42,830 nucleotides of DNA from CAYNFT01 sp964396535 (GTDB taxonomy: Bacteria; Chloroflexota; Dehalococcoidia; Dehalococcoidales; UBA2162). A program made the translations under genes and the position numbers. The notes under the pieces are model-generated. The model saw only the letters and a program-made list of their open reading frames with translations, did not search any database and was not told where the DNA came from. Location of the stretch: positions 1 through 42,830 of the forward strand of contig CAYNFT010000006.1 in NCBI GenBank assembly GCA_964396535.1, in the 5' to 3' direction. Below are positions 1-8,585 of this stretch, piece by piece (position 1 is the stretch's first letter; each line of letters opens with the position of its first letter).

Positions 1-13
1 TCTTTCCTTTTCT

Positions 14-57
14 TCCCCCTCTCCTTCAAAGGAGAGGGGGACTGAGGGGGTGAGGTA
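14..57 (+). repeat. Type A hairpin repeat, copy 1
   Basis: A CCCCCTCTCC/GGAGAGGGGG inverted repeat (arms about 14-26 and 29-41) is followed by a GGGGGTGAGG tail. The same unit with the same tail recurs at 32941-32990 and, in the opposite orientation, at 16641-16687. It sits upstream of the rpsO promoter, so it may end the previous transcription unit, but no T-tract follows the stem. It is better read as a dispersed extragenic palindrome. Confidence 0.75.
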
Positions 58-80
58 GATACACAATCTTAAAAACCTTT

Positions 81-109
81 TTTACAGCATTGACGGCGTG
101 TGATATAAT
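81..109 (+). promoter_or_regulatory. Probable sigma-70 promoter for rpsO-pnp
   Basis: TTTACA (81-86) is followed after exactly 17 bases by TATAAT (104-109). A TG two bases before the hexamer makes an extended -10. The start of transcription would lie near 116, leaving a leader of about 65 bases before rpsO. A competing TTGAC at 90-94 sits too close to the -10 to act as a normal -35. Confidence 0.65.
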
Positions 110-181
110 TTTCTGTTTATGATATACTCAATAGTTGTTATAGTATTTAACTCGATAGCAGTAATAGAGGAGTAGTGTAAT

Positions 182-445
182 TTGGACAAAGCCAAGAAGA
201 CAGAAACCATAGAAAAGTTTTCCCGTCATGAGGGAGACACAGGTTCGGCTGAGGTTCAAGTAGCCTTGCTTACCGAGAGAATAAATCAGCTAACCGGGCA
301 CATGGCAGCTAATCGACATGACTACCATACGCAGTACGGCTTAATTAAACTGGTTGGAAAAAGAAGAAGGCTACTGGCTTATCTCGTGAGGGAAGACGTC
401 AACCGATACCGTAATCTGATCAAGCAGCTTGGGCTGCGTAAGTAA
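182..445 (+). CDS. rpsO: 30S ribosomal protein S15
   Basis: The 87-residue product is a full-length S15, a primary 16S rRNA-binding protein of the small-subunit platform. The family signature is clear: an N-terminal helix with HEGDTGSAEVQ, then NRHDYHTQYGLIKLVGKRRRLLAYL, in which the H-D-Y and RRRLLAYL residues contact helix 22 of 16S rRNA (family knowledge). Translation starts at a TTG, set by an AGAGGAG ribosome-binding site at 166-172 with nine bases of spacing. No other start preserves the conserved N terminus. It lies 24 bases before pnp, the classical rpsO-pnp pair, and is probably co-transcribed with it from the promoter at 81-109. Confidence 0.97.
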   Translation: MDKAKKTETIEKFSRHEGDTGSAEVQVALLTERINQLTGHMAANRHDYHTQYGLIKLVGKRRRLLAYLVREDVNRYRNLIKQLGLRK

Positions 446-469
446 GACCAGAAAAGACAGGAGAAACTA

Positions 470-2677
470 ATGCTAAAACCTCAATCCTTTGAATGCGAAA
501 TCGGAGGCAGAAACCTCGTTATTGAAACGGGGAAGCTTGCTGGGCAGGCAGGCGCCGCCGCCACCGTACGCTATGGAGATAGCGTGGTACTGGTTACCAT
601 CTGCCTAAGCGAGAAACCCCGAGAGGGGGTGGATTTTCTACCTCTAACCGTTGACTATGAAGAAAGATTGTATGCTGCCGGTAAAATTCCCGGCGGCTTT
701 ATTCGGAGAGAGGGACGCCCAACTCAGGAAGCGACCCTAGCCTGCCGGATGACTGACCGCCCGCTGCGTCCGTTACTGCCTAAAGAATGGCGCAGAGATA
801 TTCAGCTGGTCATTACCGTACTTTCTGCTGACCAGGAAAACGACCCTGACATTCTAGCCGTTATCGGTAGCTCGGCAGTTCTATCGATGTCAGAAGTACC
901 TTTTGCAGGTCCGATAAGCAATGTCCGCGTCGGCTATATAGATGATGAGATAGTATTAAATCCAACATTAGTCCAGCTCGAAGACAGCCTGCTTGACCTC
1001 GTTGTTGCCAGTACCAGAGAGGCAATAGTAATGGTCGAGGCAGGGGCTCAAGAGGCTTCAGAAGATATTATTATTCGCGCAATGCAGTTTGCTCACGAAG
1101 CGAACCAGGATATTATAAAGCTACAGGAACAGCTTCAGCAGGCTTATGGTAAACCAAAAATAGAAATCCCCTCCCATGATATTAAGCCTGAGGTCGCAGC
1201 TGCCATTTCACCGATTGTAAATAGAAAACTTATCCAAGCCCTGCGCCCCTCAGAGAAATCGCAACGTGACCATATGCTCGACGAGCTAAAGGAAGAGCTT
1301 ATTGAACGGCTGGGAGAATCATTCTCTAAAGAAGACATACTATCCGCTTTTGATGATAGGGTCAGGGCTGAAATCAGAAGTAGTCTTTTAGAACGAGGAC
1401 AACGCGTTAGTGGTCGCGGTTTAAATGAGGTACGACCTATCAGCTGTGAAGTAGGTCTTTTACCTCGTACCCACGGCTCAGCTCTGTTCACCCGGGGTCA
1501 AACGCAGGTGATGACAATCTCTACGCTGGGCTCTACCAGAAAGGAGCAACAACTTGACGGGTTGGGGATTGAGGAAACCAAACGTTTTATTCACCACTAC
1601 AATTTCCCCCCCTTCTCTACCGGTGAGACGGGGCGTATAGGTACACCCGGTCGCCGTGAAATTGGACATGGTGCTCTGGTTGAACGCTCCCTTCTACCGA
1701 TATTACCTAAAGACGAGGATTTCCCTTATACTATTCGCCTCGTTTCCGAGGTTCTTAGCTCCAGTGGCAGTACATCTATGGCCAGCGTCTGTGCCAGCAG
1801 TCTATCACTGATGGATGCTGGAATACCAATAAAGACAGCAGTAGCCGGGATAGCTATGGGCTTGGTTACGGATGATAAAGGTAATTTCGCTATTTTAACT
1901 GATATCGAAGGTACAGAGGATAATTATGGTGATATGGACTTCAAGGTAGCTGGCACTACCGAGGGCATCACCGGGCTACAAATGGATACCAAGCTCAAGG
2001 GAATAAGCATAGAAATTGCGGAAAAGACATTAAAGCAAGCCAGGGAGGCTCGCCTGTTCATTCTGGATGCGATGGCTAAAACAATCAGCACCAGTCGCCC
2101 TGAACTCAGCCGCTATGCGCCAAGGGTGTATAAAATGACAGTTCCCACAGAAAAAATCGGCAGTGTAATCGGCCCCGGCGGTAAGACTATCAGGTCGATT
2201 ACTGAAGAGACCAAAAGCACTATAGATATCGACAATGACGGCACGGTACTTATCGGCTCAAACGATGAAGCAGCAGCCCGTAAAGCAATCGAGATCATTC
2301 GGAGCCTGACCAAGGAAGCCGAGGTTGGCGATCTCTATACCGGCAAGGTAAGCCGCATACTAAACTTCGGCGCTATGGTGGAAATATTACCCGGCAAAGA
2401 AGGCTTGGTTCACATCAGCGAACTGGCCGACTACCGGGTGGCCAGTGTCGAGGACGTCGTTAAAATCGGCGATGAAATTACGGTTAAAGTGATTGATATT
2501 GATAATCTTGGCAGGGTAAACCTGTCACGAAGGGCGGTGCTTGATAAGAATTCTCAAACACCGGAGAGCAAGGAAAAGGATTCGTCATCCGTAGACTACC
2601 CGTTCAGAACACAGCGGGATAACCGTCCTCCTCAGCGCCCCAATACTCCCCGGCCCAAGCGGCGTTACCAGAATTAA
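470..2677 (+). CDS. pnp: Polyribonucleotide nucleotidyltransferase (PNPase)
   Basis: This is a phosphorolytic 3'-5' exoribonuclease that trims and degrades mRNA and is the core of bacterial degradosomes. The 735-residue product has the full family architecture: two RNase PH domains (about 1-215 and 310-545) separated by a helical linker, a KH domain near 554-612 with the GxxG loop in IGPGGKT, and an S1 domain near 620-690 (GKVSRILNFGAMVEI). A basic, proline-rich tail ends the protein. The start is an ATG with an AGGAG site just upstream. The stop overlaps the ribosome-binding site of dapB 11 bases downstream, so the RNA genes and the lysine genes probably share a transcript. Confidence 0.97.
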   Translation: MLKPQSFECEIGGRNLVIETGKLAGQAGAAATVRYGDSVVLVTICLSEKPREGVDFLPLTVDYEERLYAAGKIPGGFIRREGRPTQEATLACRMTDRPLRPLLPKEWRRDIQLVITVLSADQENDPDILAVIGSSAVLSMSEVPFAGPISNVRVGYIDDEIVLNPTLVQLEDSLLDLVVASTREAIVMVEAGAQEASEDIIIRAMQFAHEANQDIIKLQEQLQQAYGKPKIEIPSHDIKPEVAAAISPIVNRKLIQALRPSEKSQRDHMLDELKEELIERLGESFSKEDILSAFDDRVRAEIRSSLLERGQRVSGRGLNEVRPISCEVGLLPRTHGSALFTRGQTQVMTISTLGSTRKEQQLDGLGIEETKRFIHHYNFPPFSTGETGRIGTPGRREIGHGALVERSLLPILPKDEDFPYTIRLVSEVLSSSGSTSMASVCASSLSLMDAGIPIKTAVAGIAMGLVTDDKGNFAILTDIEGTEDNYGDMDFKVAGTTEGITGLQMDTKLKGISIEIAEKTLKQAREARLFILDAMAKTISTSRPELSRYAPRVYKMTVPTEKIGSVIGPGGKTIRSITEETKSTIDIDNDGTVLIGSNDEAAARKAIEIIRSLTKEAEVGDLYTGKVSRILNFGAMVEILPGKEGLVHISELADYRVASVEDVVKIGDEITVKVIDIDNLGRVNLSRRAVLDKNSQTPESKEKDSSSVDYPFRTQRDNRPPQRPNTPRPKRRYQN

Positions 2678-2688
2678 GGAGTTAAGTT

Positions 2689-3480
2689 GTGGCACCGATA
2701 AAAGTATTAGTTCACGGAGCGTTAGGTAAAGTAGGTCGAGAAGTGGTCAATGCCGTATGCCAGGAGCCTGAAATGCAATTAGTCGGTGCGGTCGACTTAA
2801 AGGCTTCCAGCGATTATCTACCCCTGCCCGATGGCTCAGGCGAAGTACCCATTTCTGCCGATTTAGGTATTCTCAATAAGTGCCAGACCGACGTAATGGT
2901 GGATTTCACCATTGCTAAGGCTACTATGCCTGCAGCACGCGTAGCCGCTAAAAAGGGTATTAACCTGGTTATTGGGACTACCGGATTAACCGCCGATGAG
3001 CTTAGTGAGATGGAACAACTATCAAAAGACAATAAGGTTGGAATAGTAATAGCTCCGAATTTCGCTCTGGGGGCAGTTTTGATGATGCATCTATCCAAGA
3101 TTGCTGCCAAATACATGGACTACGCCGAAATCATAGAGCTACACCATCACCTGAAGGCCGACGCTCCTTCAGGGACGGCTCTCTCTACAGCCAGAGCAAT
3201 GGCAGAGGCAAGAGGTAAGCCATTCTCTCAACCTCCGGACAGAGATAAAAGCTTCAAAAGCCGGGGAGAGGAAGTTGAAGGAGTAGCTATTCACAGCGTT
3301 AGGCTACCGGGTCTTATGGCTCATCAAGAAGTAATCCTGGGAGCGCCGGGGCAGACACTAAGCATACGGCATGATACTATTAATCGAGAATGTTATACAC
3401 CCGGCGTTATACTGGCCATCAAGGAAGTAGTTAAACGCCAGGGATTAATTTACGGTCTAGATGCTCTGCTGAATTTATAG
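2689..3480 (+). CDS. dapB: 4-hydroxy-tetrahydrodipicolinate reductase
   Basis: DapB reduces the DapA product with NAD(P)H in the diaminopimelate/lysine pathway. The N terminus carries the dinucleotide-binding loop GALGKVG (residues about 10-16). The catalytic and substrate-binding signature follows in the C-terminal half: ELHHHLKADAPSGTA, which holds the catalytic His pair, the Lys and the DAPSGTA loop of the family. At 263 residues the length is typical. The start is a GTG with AAGGAG seven bases upstream. It is followed after nine bases by asd and then by overlapping dapA, so three consecutive pathway steps are in one operon, though not in biochemical order. Confidence 0.95.
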   Translation: MAPIKVLVHGALGKVGREVVNAVCQEPEMQLVGAVDLKASSDYLPLPDGSGEVPISADLGILNKCQTDVMVDFTIAKATMPAARVAAKKGINLVIGTTGLTADELSEMEQLSKDNKVGIVIAPNFALGAVLMMHLSKIAAKYMDYAEIIELHHHLKADAPSGTALSTARAMAEARGKPFSQPPDRDKSFKSRGEEVEGVAIHSVRLPGLMAHQEVILGAPGQTLSIRHDTINRECYTPGVILAIKEVVKRQGLIYGLDALLNL

Positions 3481-3489
3481 GAGGGGGTA

Positions 3490-4569
3490 ATGAAAAAGCA
3501 TAGTGTAGCCATTGTTGGTGCTACCGGGCTTGTAGGACAGGAGTTCATCAAAGTTCTAGAACAACGCAACTTCCCTATGGAGTCAGTTAGTCTCTTAGCC
3601 TCAGACCGTTCAGCCGGCAGGAGGATGTTTGTCAATCACCAGGAGATTGAAGTTAAAGAGGCTGTTCCTGAGTCTTTTAAGGGGATAGATATCGCCCTCT
3701 CCTCAGTACCGGCTGAGACAAGCAAATATTTTTCACCCATAGCCGCTCAATCGGGGGCTGTTGTAATCGATAACAGCTCGGCTTTCAGAATGACATCCAC
3801 GGTCCCGCTGGTAGTACCTGAGGTCAATGTGGAAGACATTCAGTGGCATAAAGGGATAATAGCTAATCCAAATTGCTCCACCATTCAAATGGTGGTGGCT
3901 CTGTACCCACTGCACAAGGTTAATCCCATAAAGAGGATTATCGTTGATACTTACCAAGCGGTGTCAGGTATGGGTAGCCCAGCGACCATAGAAGAGCTGA
4001 CAACACAAGCCAGGCAGGTACTAGAAGGGCAGGGCACTATCCCCCATGTTTTCCCGCACCAGATAGCCTTTAATATACTGCCAGAGATAGATGTTTTCCT
4101 AGACAACCGGTACACTAAAGAAGAGTGGAAGATGGTAGAAGAAACAAGAAAGATAATGCATGCTGATGATATAGCTATTTCAGCTACTTGTGTGCGAGTG
4201 CCGGTATTTACCGGACATAGTGAGGCTGTCCATGTAGAATTCTCCCAACCTATGTCTCCCGAGGACGCACGGCGTATCCTTGTCCAGGCCCCGGGAGTCA
4301 AAGTGTTAGATGACCCGGTTATTAGCCTTTATCCTCAGCCCTGGTCAGCAGCCGGCACTGACGAGGTTTTTGTTGGACGCATCCGTCAAGATGTTTCACA
4401 CTCCCGTGGTTTGGTTATGTGGATTGTAGCTGACAATCTGCGTAAGGGAGCTGCTCTAAATGCTGTCCAGATTGCCGAAGAGATGATTAAAAGAGACTGG
4501 ATACATCCAGAAGGGGGGGAAAATGAAAGAATTAGGGCGATTGCTGACAGCCATGATAACCCCTTTTAA
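3490..4569 (+). CDS. asd: Aspartate-semialdehyde dehydrogenase
   Basis: Asd reduces aspartyl phosphate to aspartate semialdehyde, the branch point to lysine, threonine and methionine. The NADP-binding loop GATGLVG is at residues 10-16. The catalytic cysteine is Cys129 in ANPNCST, and the substrate-binding RVPVFTGHSE segment follows near residue 240. The enzyme is complete at 359 residues. Its last 15 codons read into dapA: the two coding regions overlap by 47 bases in different frames, giving Asd a tail (after about HPEGGE) that relatives often lack. The start is an ATG preceded by GGAGGGGG. Confidence 0.95.
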   Translation: MKKHSVAIVGATGLVGQEFIKVLEQRNFPMESVSLLASDRSAGRRMFVNHQEIEVKEAVPESFKGIDIALSSVPAETSKYFSPIAAQSGAVVIDNSSAFRMTSTVPLVVPEVNVEDIQWHKGIIANPNCSTIQMVVALYPLHKVNPIKRIIVDTYQAVSGMGSPATIEELTTQARQVLEGQGTIPHVFPHQIAFNILPEIDVFLDNRYTKEEWKMVEETRKIMHADDIAISATCVRVPVFTGHSEAVHVEFSQPMSPEDARRILVQAPGVKVLDDPVISLYPQPWSAAGTDEVFVGRIRQDVSHSRGLVMWIVADNLRKGAALNAVQIAEEMIKRDWIHPEGGENERIRAIADSHDNPF

Positions 4570-5413
4570 TGAAGAAGGGGAAGTTGATTATGAACAGGCC
4601 AAGAAGTTAGCCTCAGCCTTGCTTGACTCAGGGAGTGGCGGTGTGGTGGTGGCGGCTACTACCGGGGAGTCGCCGACGCTTACCTGGGAGGAGGAAATGC
4701 GCCTGTTTACCGAGGTGAAATCGGTGGTAGGTGACCGGGGAACTATTGTCGCCTATACCGGCAGCAACAGCACGGCCGAGGCAGTGGAAGCGACCCAAGG
4801 GGCAGAAAAAATCGGGGTTGACGCCTGCCTGTCAGTCGTTCCTTATTACAATAAACCTTCTCAGGAAGGCCTTTACCAGCACTTCAAGAGCGTCGCCGAG
4901 AGCACCAGTCTGCCAGTTATCATGTATAACATACCTTCGCGCGTGGTCATCAATATGTCGGTGGATACCATTGTCAGGTTGAGCCAGATTGACAACATTG
5001 TCGGGGTAAAGGAGGCCAGCGGCGACATGGGGCACGTTGCTCAAACGCTCAATAATGCCAGGGAGGACTTTCTTATCTGGAGTGGTAACGATAACGACAC
5101 CTTTCATATCATGGCACTCGGCGGCTACGGCACCATCGGCGTTGTCACGCATCTCGTGGGTAAGCAATGCAAGGAGATGATGGACAACATTCTCGACAAT
5201 AATGTTGTTAAGGCAGCCGCCATTCACCGCCACCTGGTGCCGCTGGTAAACTCGCTTTTTATCGAGCCTAACCCGGCACCGTTGAAATACGCCCTGAACC
5301 ACCTCGGTTTCAGGGTGGGGAAGCCGCGCCTGCCCCTCGTCGAGCCGAGTGAGAAATCGGCGGCTACAATAATAGAGACCCTGAAGAAATATACCATCGA
5401 CCTGAAGGTATAA
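4523..5413 (+). CDS. dapA: 4-hydroxy-tetrahydrodipicolinate synthase
   Basis: DapA condenses pyruvate with aspartate semialdehyde in the first committed lysine step. The TIM-barrel family residues are all visible: TTGES at 46-50, Tyr109 in PYYNKP, Tyr135 and Arg140 in MYNIPSR, and the Schiff-base Lys163 in GVKEASGD. At 296 residues it is full length. The ATG is preceded by AAGGGGGGA and gives the usual GRLLTAMITPF opening, so the 47-base overlap with asd is real and not a start-site error. The overlap suggests translational coupling. The body is somewhat richer in G and C than the two genes before it. Confidence 0.95.
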   Translation: MKELGRLLTAMITPFNEEGEVDYEQAKKLASALLDSGSGGVVVAATTGESPTLTWEEEMRLFTEVKSVVGDRGTIVAYTGSNSTAEAVEATQGAEKIGVDACLSVVPYYNKPSQEGLYQHFKSVAESTSLPVIMYNIPSRVVINMSVDTIVRLSQIDNIVGVKEASGDMGHVAQTLNNAREDFLIWSGNDNDTFHIMALGGYGTIGVVTHLVGKQCKEMMDNILDNNVVKAAAIHRHLVPLVNSLFIEPNPAPLKYALNHLGFRVGKPRLPLVEPSEKSAATIIETLKKYTIDLKV

Positions 5414-5475
5414 GGTGCCTGTCCCTTAGACCGCAACAACTGTGCCCTGATTTAGGGCAATGCTGACTGATACCA

Positions 5476-5961
5476 TTGCAAATTTATCTATACATAATAA
5501 CAGGATTAGCCCTGGTAGTTTCTTTCGTTGCTAATCGGGAGAAAACTCTCCAGGCGGTTAAAATAGCTGCCCGGAGCTTCATAAATATTCTACCCGCCTT
5601 TCTGATTATGCTCATTCTCGTCTCAGTTGTCCTCTTTCTAGTCCCCGATGAATTCATAGCCAGGTATCTTGGCAGCGATAATAAGTTTACCGGTGTTCTC
5701 CTTGCTTCCTTAATTGGTTCGGTAACACTAATGCCTGGCTTTATCGTTTTTCCATTATGTGGCATTTTGTTAAAAGAAGGAGTGCTATATATGGTCTTAT
5801 CGGCTTTTACAACTACCCTAATGATGGTAGGTGTGCTTACTTACCCGGTGGAAAAAGCATATTTTGGGGTAAAAGTTACCATAATAAGAAATGTAATCAG
5901 CTTCTTTATAGCTCTCGTGGTCGCGGTAATGATAGGCATTTTCTTCGGGGAGATTTTTTAA
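5476..5961 (+). CDS. Half-length permease, ArsP/UPF0718-like (first half)
   Basis: The 161-residue product is almost entirely hydrophobic, with about four to five membrane segments, and matches the pattern of the N-terminal half of COG0701/ArsP_1 (UPF0718) permeases, including the loop GSVTLMPGFIVFPLCGILLKEG. Some full-length members export organoarsenicals, but the substrate here is unknown. Its stop overlaps the start of a second half-length protein, so the two probably form one transporter from split genes. An in-frame stop at 5464-5466 leaves a TTG at 5476 as the only plausible start. Its ribosome-binding site is weak. Confidence 0.75.
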   Translation: MQIYLYIITGLALVVSFVANREKTLQAVKIAARSFINILPAFLIMLILVSVVLFLVPDEFIARYLGSDNKFTGVLLASLIGSVTLMPGFIVFPLCGILLKEGVLYMVLSAFTTTLMMVGVLTYPVEKAYFGVKVTIIRNVISFFIALVVAVMIGIFFGEIF

Positions 5962-6485
5962 TGAAGCGAACCGACATTATTAGAATAGTCATCATATCAT
6001 CGTACGTTGTTTTCCTGGTTGCTTCCTGGATGGCTGACTTTAATCCAGGGAAAGAGGTTAGTTTCAATTTTGCCTCCTTTTCGGTAGAGATGCTCAAGTT
6101 ATTACCCTGTGCTTTCATTCTGATAGGTTTATTTCAGGTATGGGTGAAGAGAGAGACGGTTGAAAAGCATTTCGGTGAAAAGTCTGGTATCAGGGGATAC
6201 CTATGGGCGGTACTACTTGCCGGCACCACGGTTGGCGGATTATATGTAGCCTTTCCCGTTGCCTACTCCCTCTATAGCAAAGGGGCGAAACTCAGCGTTA
6301 TATTTACTTATATAGGTGCTTCAGCAATTTGCAGAATCCCGATGACAATATTTGAAGCATCCTTTCTGGGAATAAAGTTTACTCTAGTCAGACTGCTTGT
6401 ATCTTTGCCACTGGTGTTGGTGACCGCAATGCTATTGGGCAATTATCTAACAAAGCGGGGCTACAAAATAATAGAGGGGAAATAG
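5961..6485 (+). CDS. Half-length permease, ArsP/UPF0718-like (second half)
   Basis: The 174-residue integral membrane protein starts at an ATG that shares one base with the preceding stop (TAATG), a typical re-initiation arrangement. It has about five membrane segments. It also has a repeat of the family core, AGTTVGGLYVAFPVAYSLY followed by GASAICRIP, which corresponds to GSVTLMPGFIVFPL in its partner. The pair therefore looks like the two internal halves of an ArsP-type permease encoded separately. It converges on the purA operon, with only a dead gene fragment between. The substrate cannot be told from sequence. Confidence 0.75.
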   Translation: MKRTDIIRIVIISSYVVFLVASWMADFNPGKEVSFNFASFSVEMLKLLPCAFILIGLFQVWVKRETVEKHFGEKSGIRGYLWAVLLAGTTVGGLYVAFPVAYSLYSKGAKLSVIFTYIGASAICRIPMTIFEASFLGIKFTLVRLLVSLPLVLVTAMLLGNYLTKRGYKIIEGK

Positions 6486-6489
6486 TGAT

Positions 6490-6558
6490 AACAAGCTGGC
6501 GGTAAAGTTCGAGGATCTGCGGGATATCGCTTTCCGCAGCCACTCTGACAGGTGCCAT
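6490..6558 (-). pseudogene. N-terminal fragment of a GNAT acetyltransferase
   Basis: Reading leftwards from 6558, a frame opens with MAPVRVAAESDIPQILELYR. This is the typical beginning of a GNAT N-acetyltransferase (beta-1, then the acid-Asp-Ile helix). The similarity stops after about 23 residues, where the frame runs into the end of the permease gene on the other strand. No acetyl-CoA motif (Q/RxxGxG/A) is present. I read it as a gene remnant left by a deletion. It is short, so chance resemblance is possible. Confidence 0.45.
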
Positions 6559-6587
6559 CCTAACTATTACCTCATGGCTTCTAATAA

Positions 6588-7871
6588 CTACAGAACAGGC
6601 GTCTTCACAATCGTTTGCCCTCGTTCGGGACCTACACAGATGAGGTTGACCGGGCAAGAAATGAGTTCTTCCAGTCTGCTGATATACTGACGAGCCTGCG
6701 GAGGCAACTCCTCATACTTTCGAACATCAGTGATAGAAGTTTGCCAACCGGGTAGCTCCTCATAGACTGGCTGACACCTACCTAAAGCTGTGGCAGTGCT
6801 AGGGAAATCATGAATGGTCTTTCCATCAAGTTCATAGGCCACACATATCTTCAGGAGAGGCAAGGTATCAAGAATATCAAGTCGGGTGATTGCCGCTCCG
6901 GTGAAGCCATTAACACGAGTACTGAAGCGAGCGGCAACAGCATCAAACCAGCCACAGGTCCGCGGCCGTCCGCTAACTGTGCCATACTCATGACCCCGCT
7001 CCCTGATTAAGTTGCCAGTTTCATCCTTGAGTTCTGTCGGTATCGGTCCGGCGCCCACCCGAGTTATATAAGCCTTGAACACGCCCAGAACAGCGTTAAT
7101 TCTGGTAGGGCCTAGTCCAGCGCCCACGCAGGCCCCCCCTGCCAGTGGCGAAGAAGAGGTAGCATAGGGGTAGGTGCCGAAGTCGGGGTCGAGCAAGGTC
7201 CCCTGAGCCCCCTCCATTAGAACCAGCTCATCCCGGTTCAGGGCTTCCTCTATCATTATCGTAGTCTCTCGAATATGAGGCGCCAGGCGCTCTCCGTACC
7301 GGCAGTACTGATTATACACTTTCTCCAATGCTAGAGGCTCAGCTCCGTAAATTTTAGTTAAGATTGTGTTCTTGGTTTCGAGTATAGGGCGAAGTCGTTC
7401 CAGGAAAGCATCTTTATCAAAAAGGTCACCAGCTCGAATGCCGGTCCTAGCTGTTTTATCAGCAAACGCAGGTCCTATACCCTTGCGGGTTGTCCCAATT
7501 GCTTGGCCGCCGCGTGATTCCTCTTCGAGACCATCCAGAAGAAGATGATAAGGCATAATAAAGTTAGCCCGGTCACTAATAGTGAGGTTATCAGTAGCGA
7601 TACCACTCTGATTGAGCATATCCATCTCTTCAATTAGCACTGCTGGATTAATCGCCACCCCATTACCGATGATACAAACAGTCTGAGAATAAAAAATACC
7701 GGAAGGTACGAGTCGCAGGGCAAACTTGCCGAAGGGATTAACTATAGTATGCCCAGCATTATCGCCACCAGAGAAACGCACTACTAAATTTGCTTTTTCA
7801 GCAAGCATGTCAACCACCTTGCCCTTCCCCTCATCCCCCCATTGAGCTCCTATCACAGCAATGACCGACAT
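6588..7871 (-). CDS. purA: Adenylosuccinate synthetase
   Basis: PurA joins IMP and aspartate using GTP, the first step from IMP to AMP. The P-loop-like signature GAQWGDEGKGKVVD is at residues about 7-20, followed by SGGDNAGHT and by GTTRKGIGPA, all diagnostic for the family. The 427-residue length is normal. A longer reading frame starts at 7913, but the ATG at 7871 follows GGAGGGGG directly and begins right before the conserved strand (MSVIAVIGAQWG), so I chose it. It is the last gene of a leftward operon and starts 20 bases after the phosphatidyltransferase gene. Confidence 0.96.
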   Translation of the reverse strand: MSVIAVIGAQWGDEGKGKVVDMLAEKANLVVRFSGGDNAGHTIVNPFGKFALRLVPSGIFYSQTVCIIGNGVAINPAVLIEEMDMLNQSGIATDNLTISDRANFIMPYHLLLDGLEEESRGGQAIGTTRKGIGPAFADKTARTGIRAGDLFDKDAFLERLRPILETKNTILTKIYGAEPLALEKVYNQYCRYGERLAPHIRETTIMIEEALNRDELVLMEGAQGTLLDPDFGTYPYATSSSPLAGGACVGAGLGPTRINAVLGVFKAYITRVGAGPIPTELKDETGNLIRERGHEYGTVSGRPRTCGWFDAVAARFSTRVNGFTGAAITRLDILDTLPLLKICVAYELDGKTIHDFPSTATALGRCQPVYEELPGWQTSITDVRKYEELPPQARQYISRLEELISCPVNLICVGPERGQTIVKTPVL

Positions 7872-7891
7872 TTTCCCCCTCCAAAAGGCAG

Positions 7892-8527
7892 CTATTTTCT
7901 TGTCTTGCGCCACGCATATAGTAGTCTCTGACTAGCGGTGAAAAAGCTAAAGACCACTATGATGCCCAAAGCAACAGTTAAGGCATAGTCAATCCGGCTG
8001 AGCAAAAGGCCAAGTGTCAGCACAACTACCCTCTCCGGCCGGGTGAACAATCCCACCTCACACTCCAGACCCAGTGCTTCCGCCCTAGCCTTAATATAGC
8101 TTACAAGCACTGAGCCAAGCAAGGCAAGTCCGACAATTGCAATTCCAAGGGTTGATTGCTCCCTAGCATAAAAAACCAGGATGCTGAGCAGCAGTGCTCC
8201 CTCAGATAAACGGTCAAGCGTGGAGTCAAGGACAGCGCCAAACTGGGTAACCCGATTGGTGCTGCGAGCTAATGCTCCGTCCAGCATATCAAAGAAACCG
8301 GCAACAAGTACCACAAAACCAGCGGCAAAGAGGTGTTCAGTAAGAATAAGTGCCGAAGCGCCGAGAGTTACTAAAAAACCAAACCAGGTTATGGTATTGG
8401 GTGTTACAGGTGTCTTGGCAAAAAGCCTAACCACCACTCGTGTCAGGTAGGAAGCTGCAGTTTTACGGAATTCAGATAATTTTGTCAATGAATGTCGCTT
8501 TTGGGGAATAATACTCTGATTATCCAA
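7892..8527 (-). CDS. CDP-alcohol phosphatidyltransferase (likely phosphatidylinositol-phosphate synthase)
   Basis: The 211-residue membrane enzyme carries the complete CDP-alcohol phosphotransferase signature D-G-x2-A-R-x8-G-x3-D-x3-D (DGALARSTNRVTQFGAVLD, then STLD), which binds the metals and the CDP-diacylglycerol. About five to six membrane segments follow. The signature alone does not give the acceptor. The neighbours ino1 and a PimA-like glycosyltransferase point to inositol phosphate, as in the mycobacterial PgsA1/PIS enzyme. Phosphatidylglycerophosphate synthase is the main alternative. The start is a TTG preceded by AAGGGGAAG. Membrane location is clear, substrate assignment is inference. 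Confidence 0.8.
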   Translation of the reverse strand: MDNQSIIPQKRHSLTKLSEFRKTAASYLTRVVVRLFAKTPVTPNTITWFGFLVTLGASALILTEHLFAAGFVVLVAGFFDMLDGALARSTNRVTQFGAVLDSTLDRLSEGALLLSILVFYAREQSTLGIAIVGLALLGSVLVSYIKARAEALGLECEVGLFTRPERVVVLTLGLLLSRIDYALTVALGIIVVFSFFTASQRLLYAWRKTRK

Positions 8528-8585
8528 GCAAACTTCCCCTTCATATTACTTAAGCTGAAACCAACACTGCTTAAAGCTTTCAGAA

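Noticed and set aside
5444..5458. GCCCT/AGGGC stem after dapA as a terminator
   Set aside because: The stem is only five pairs and no T-tract follows. I do not call a terminator.
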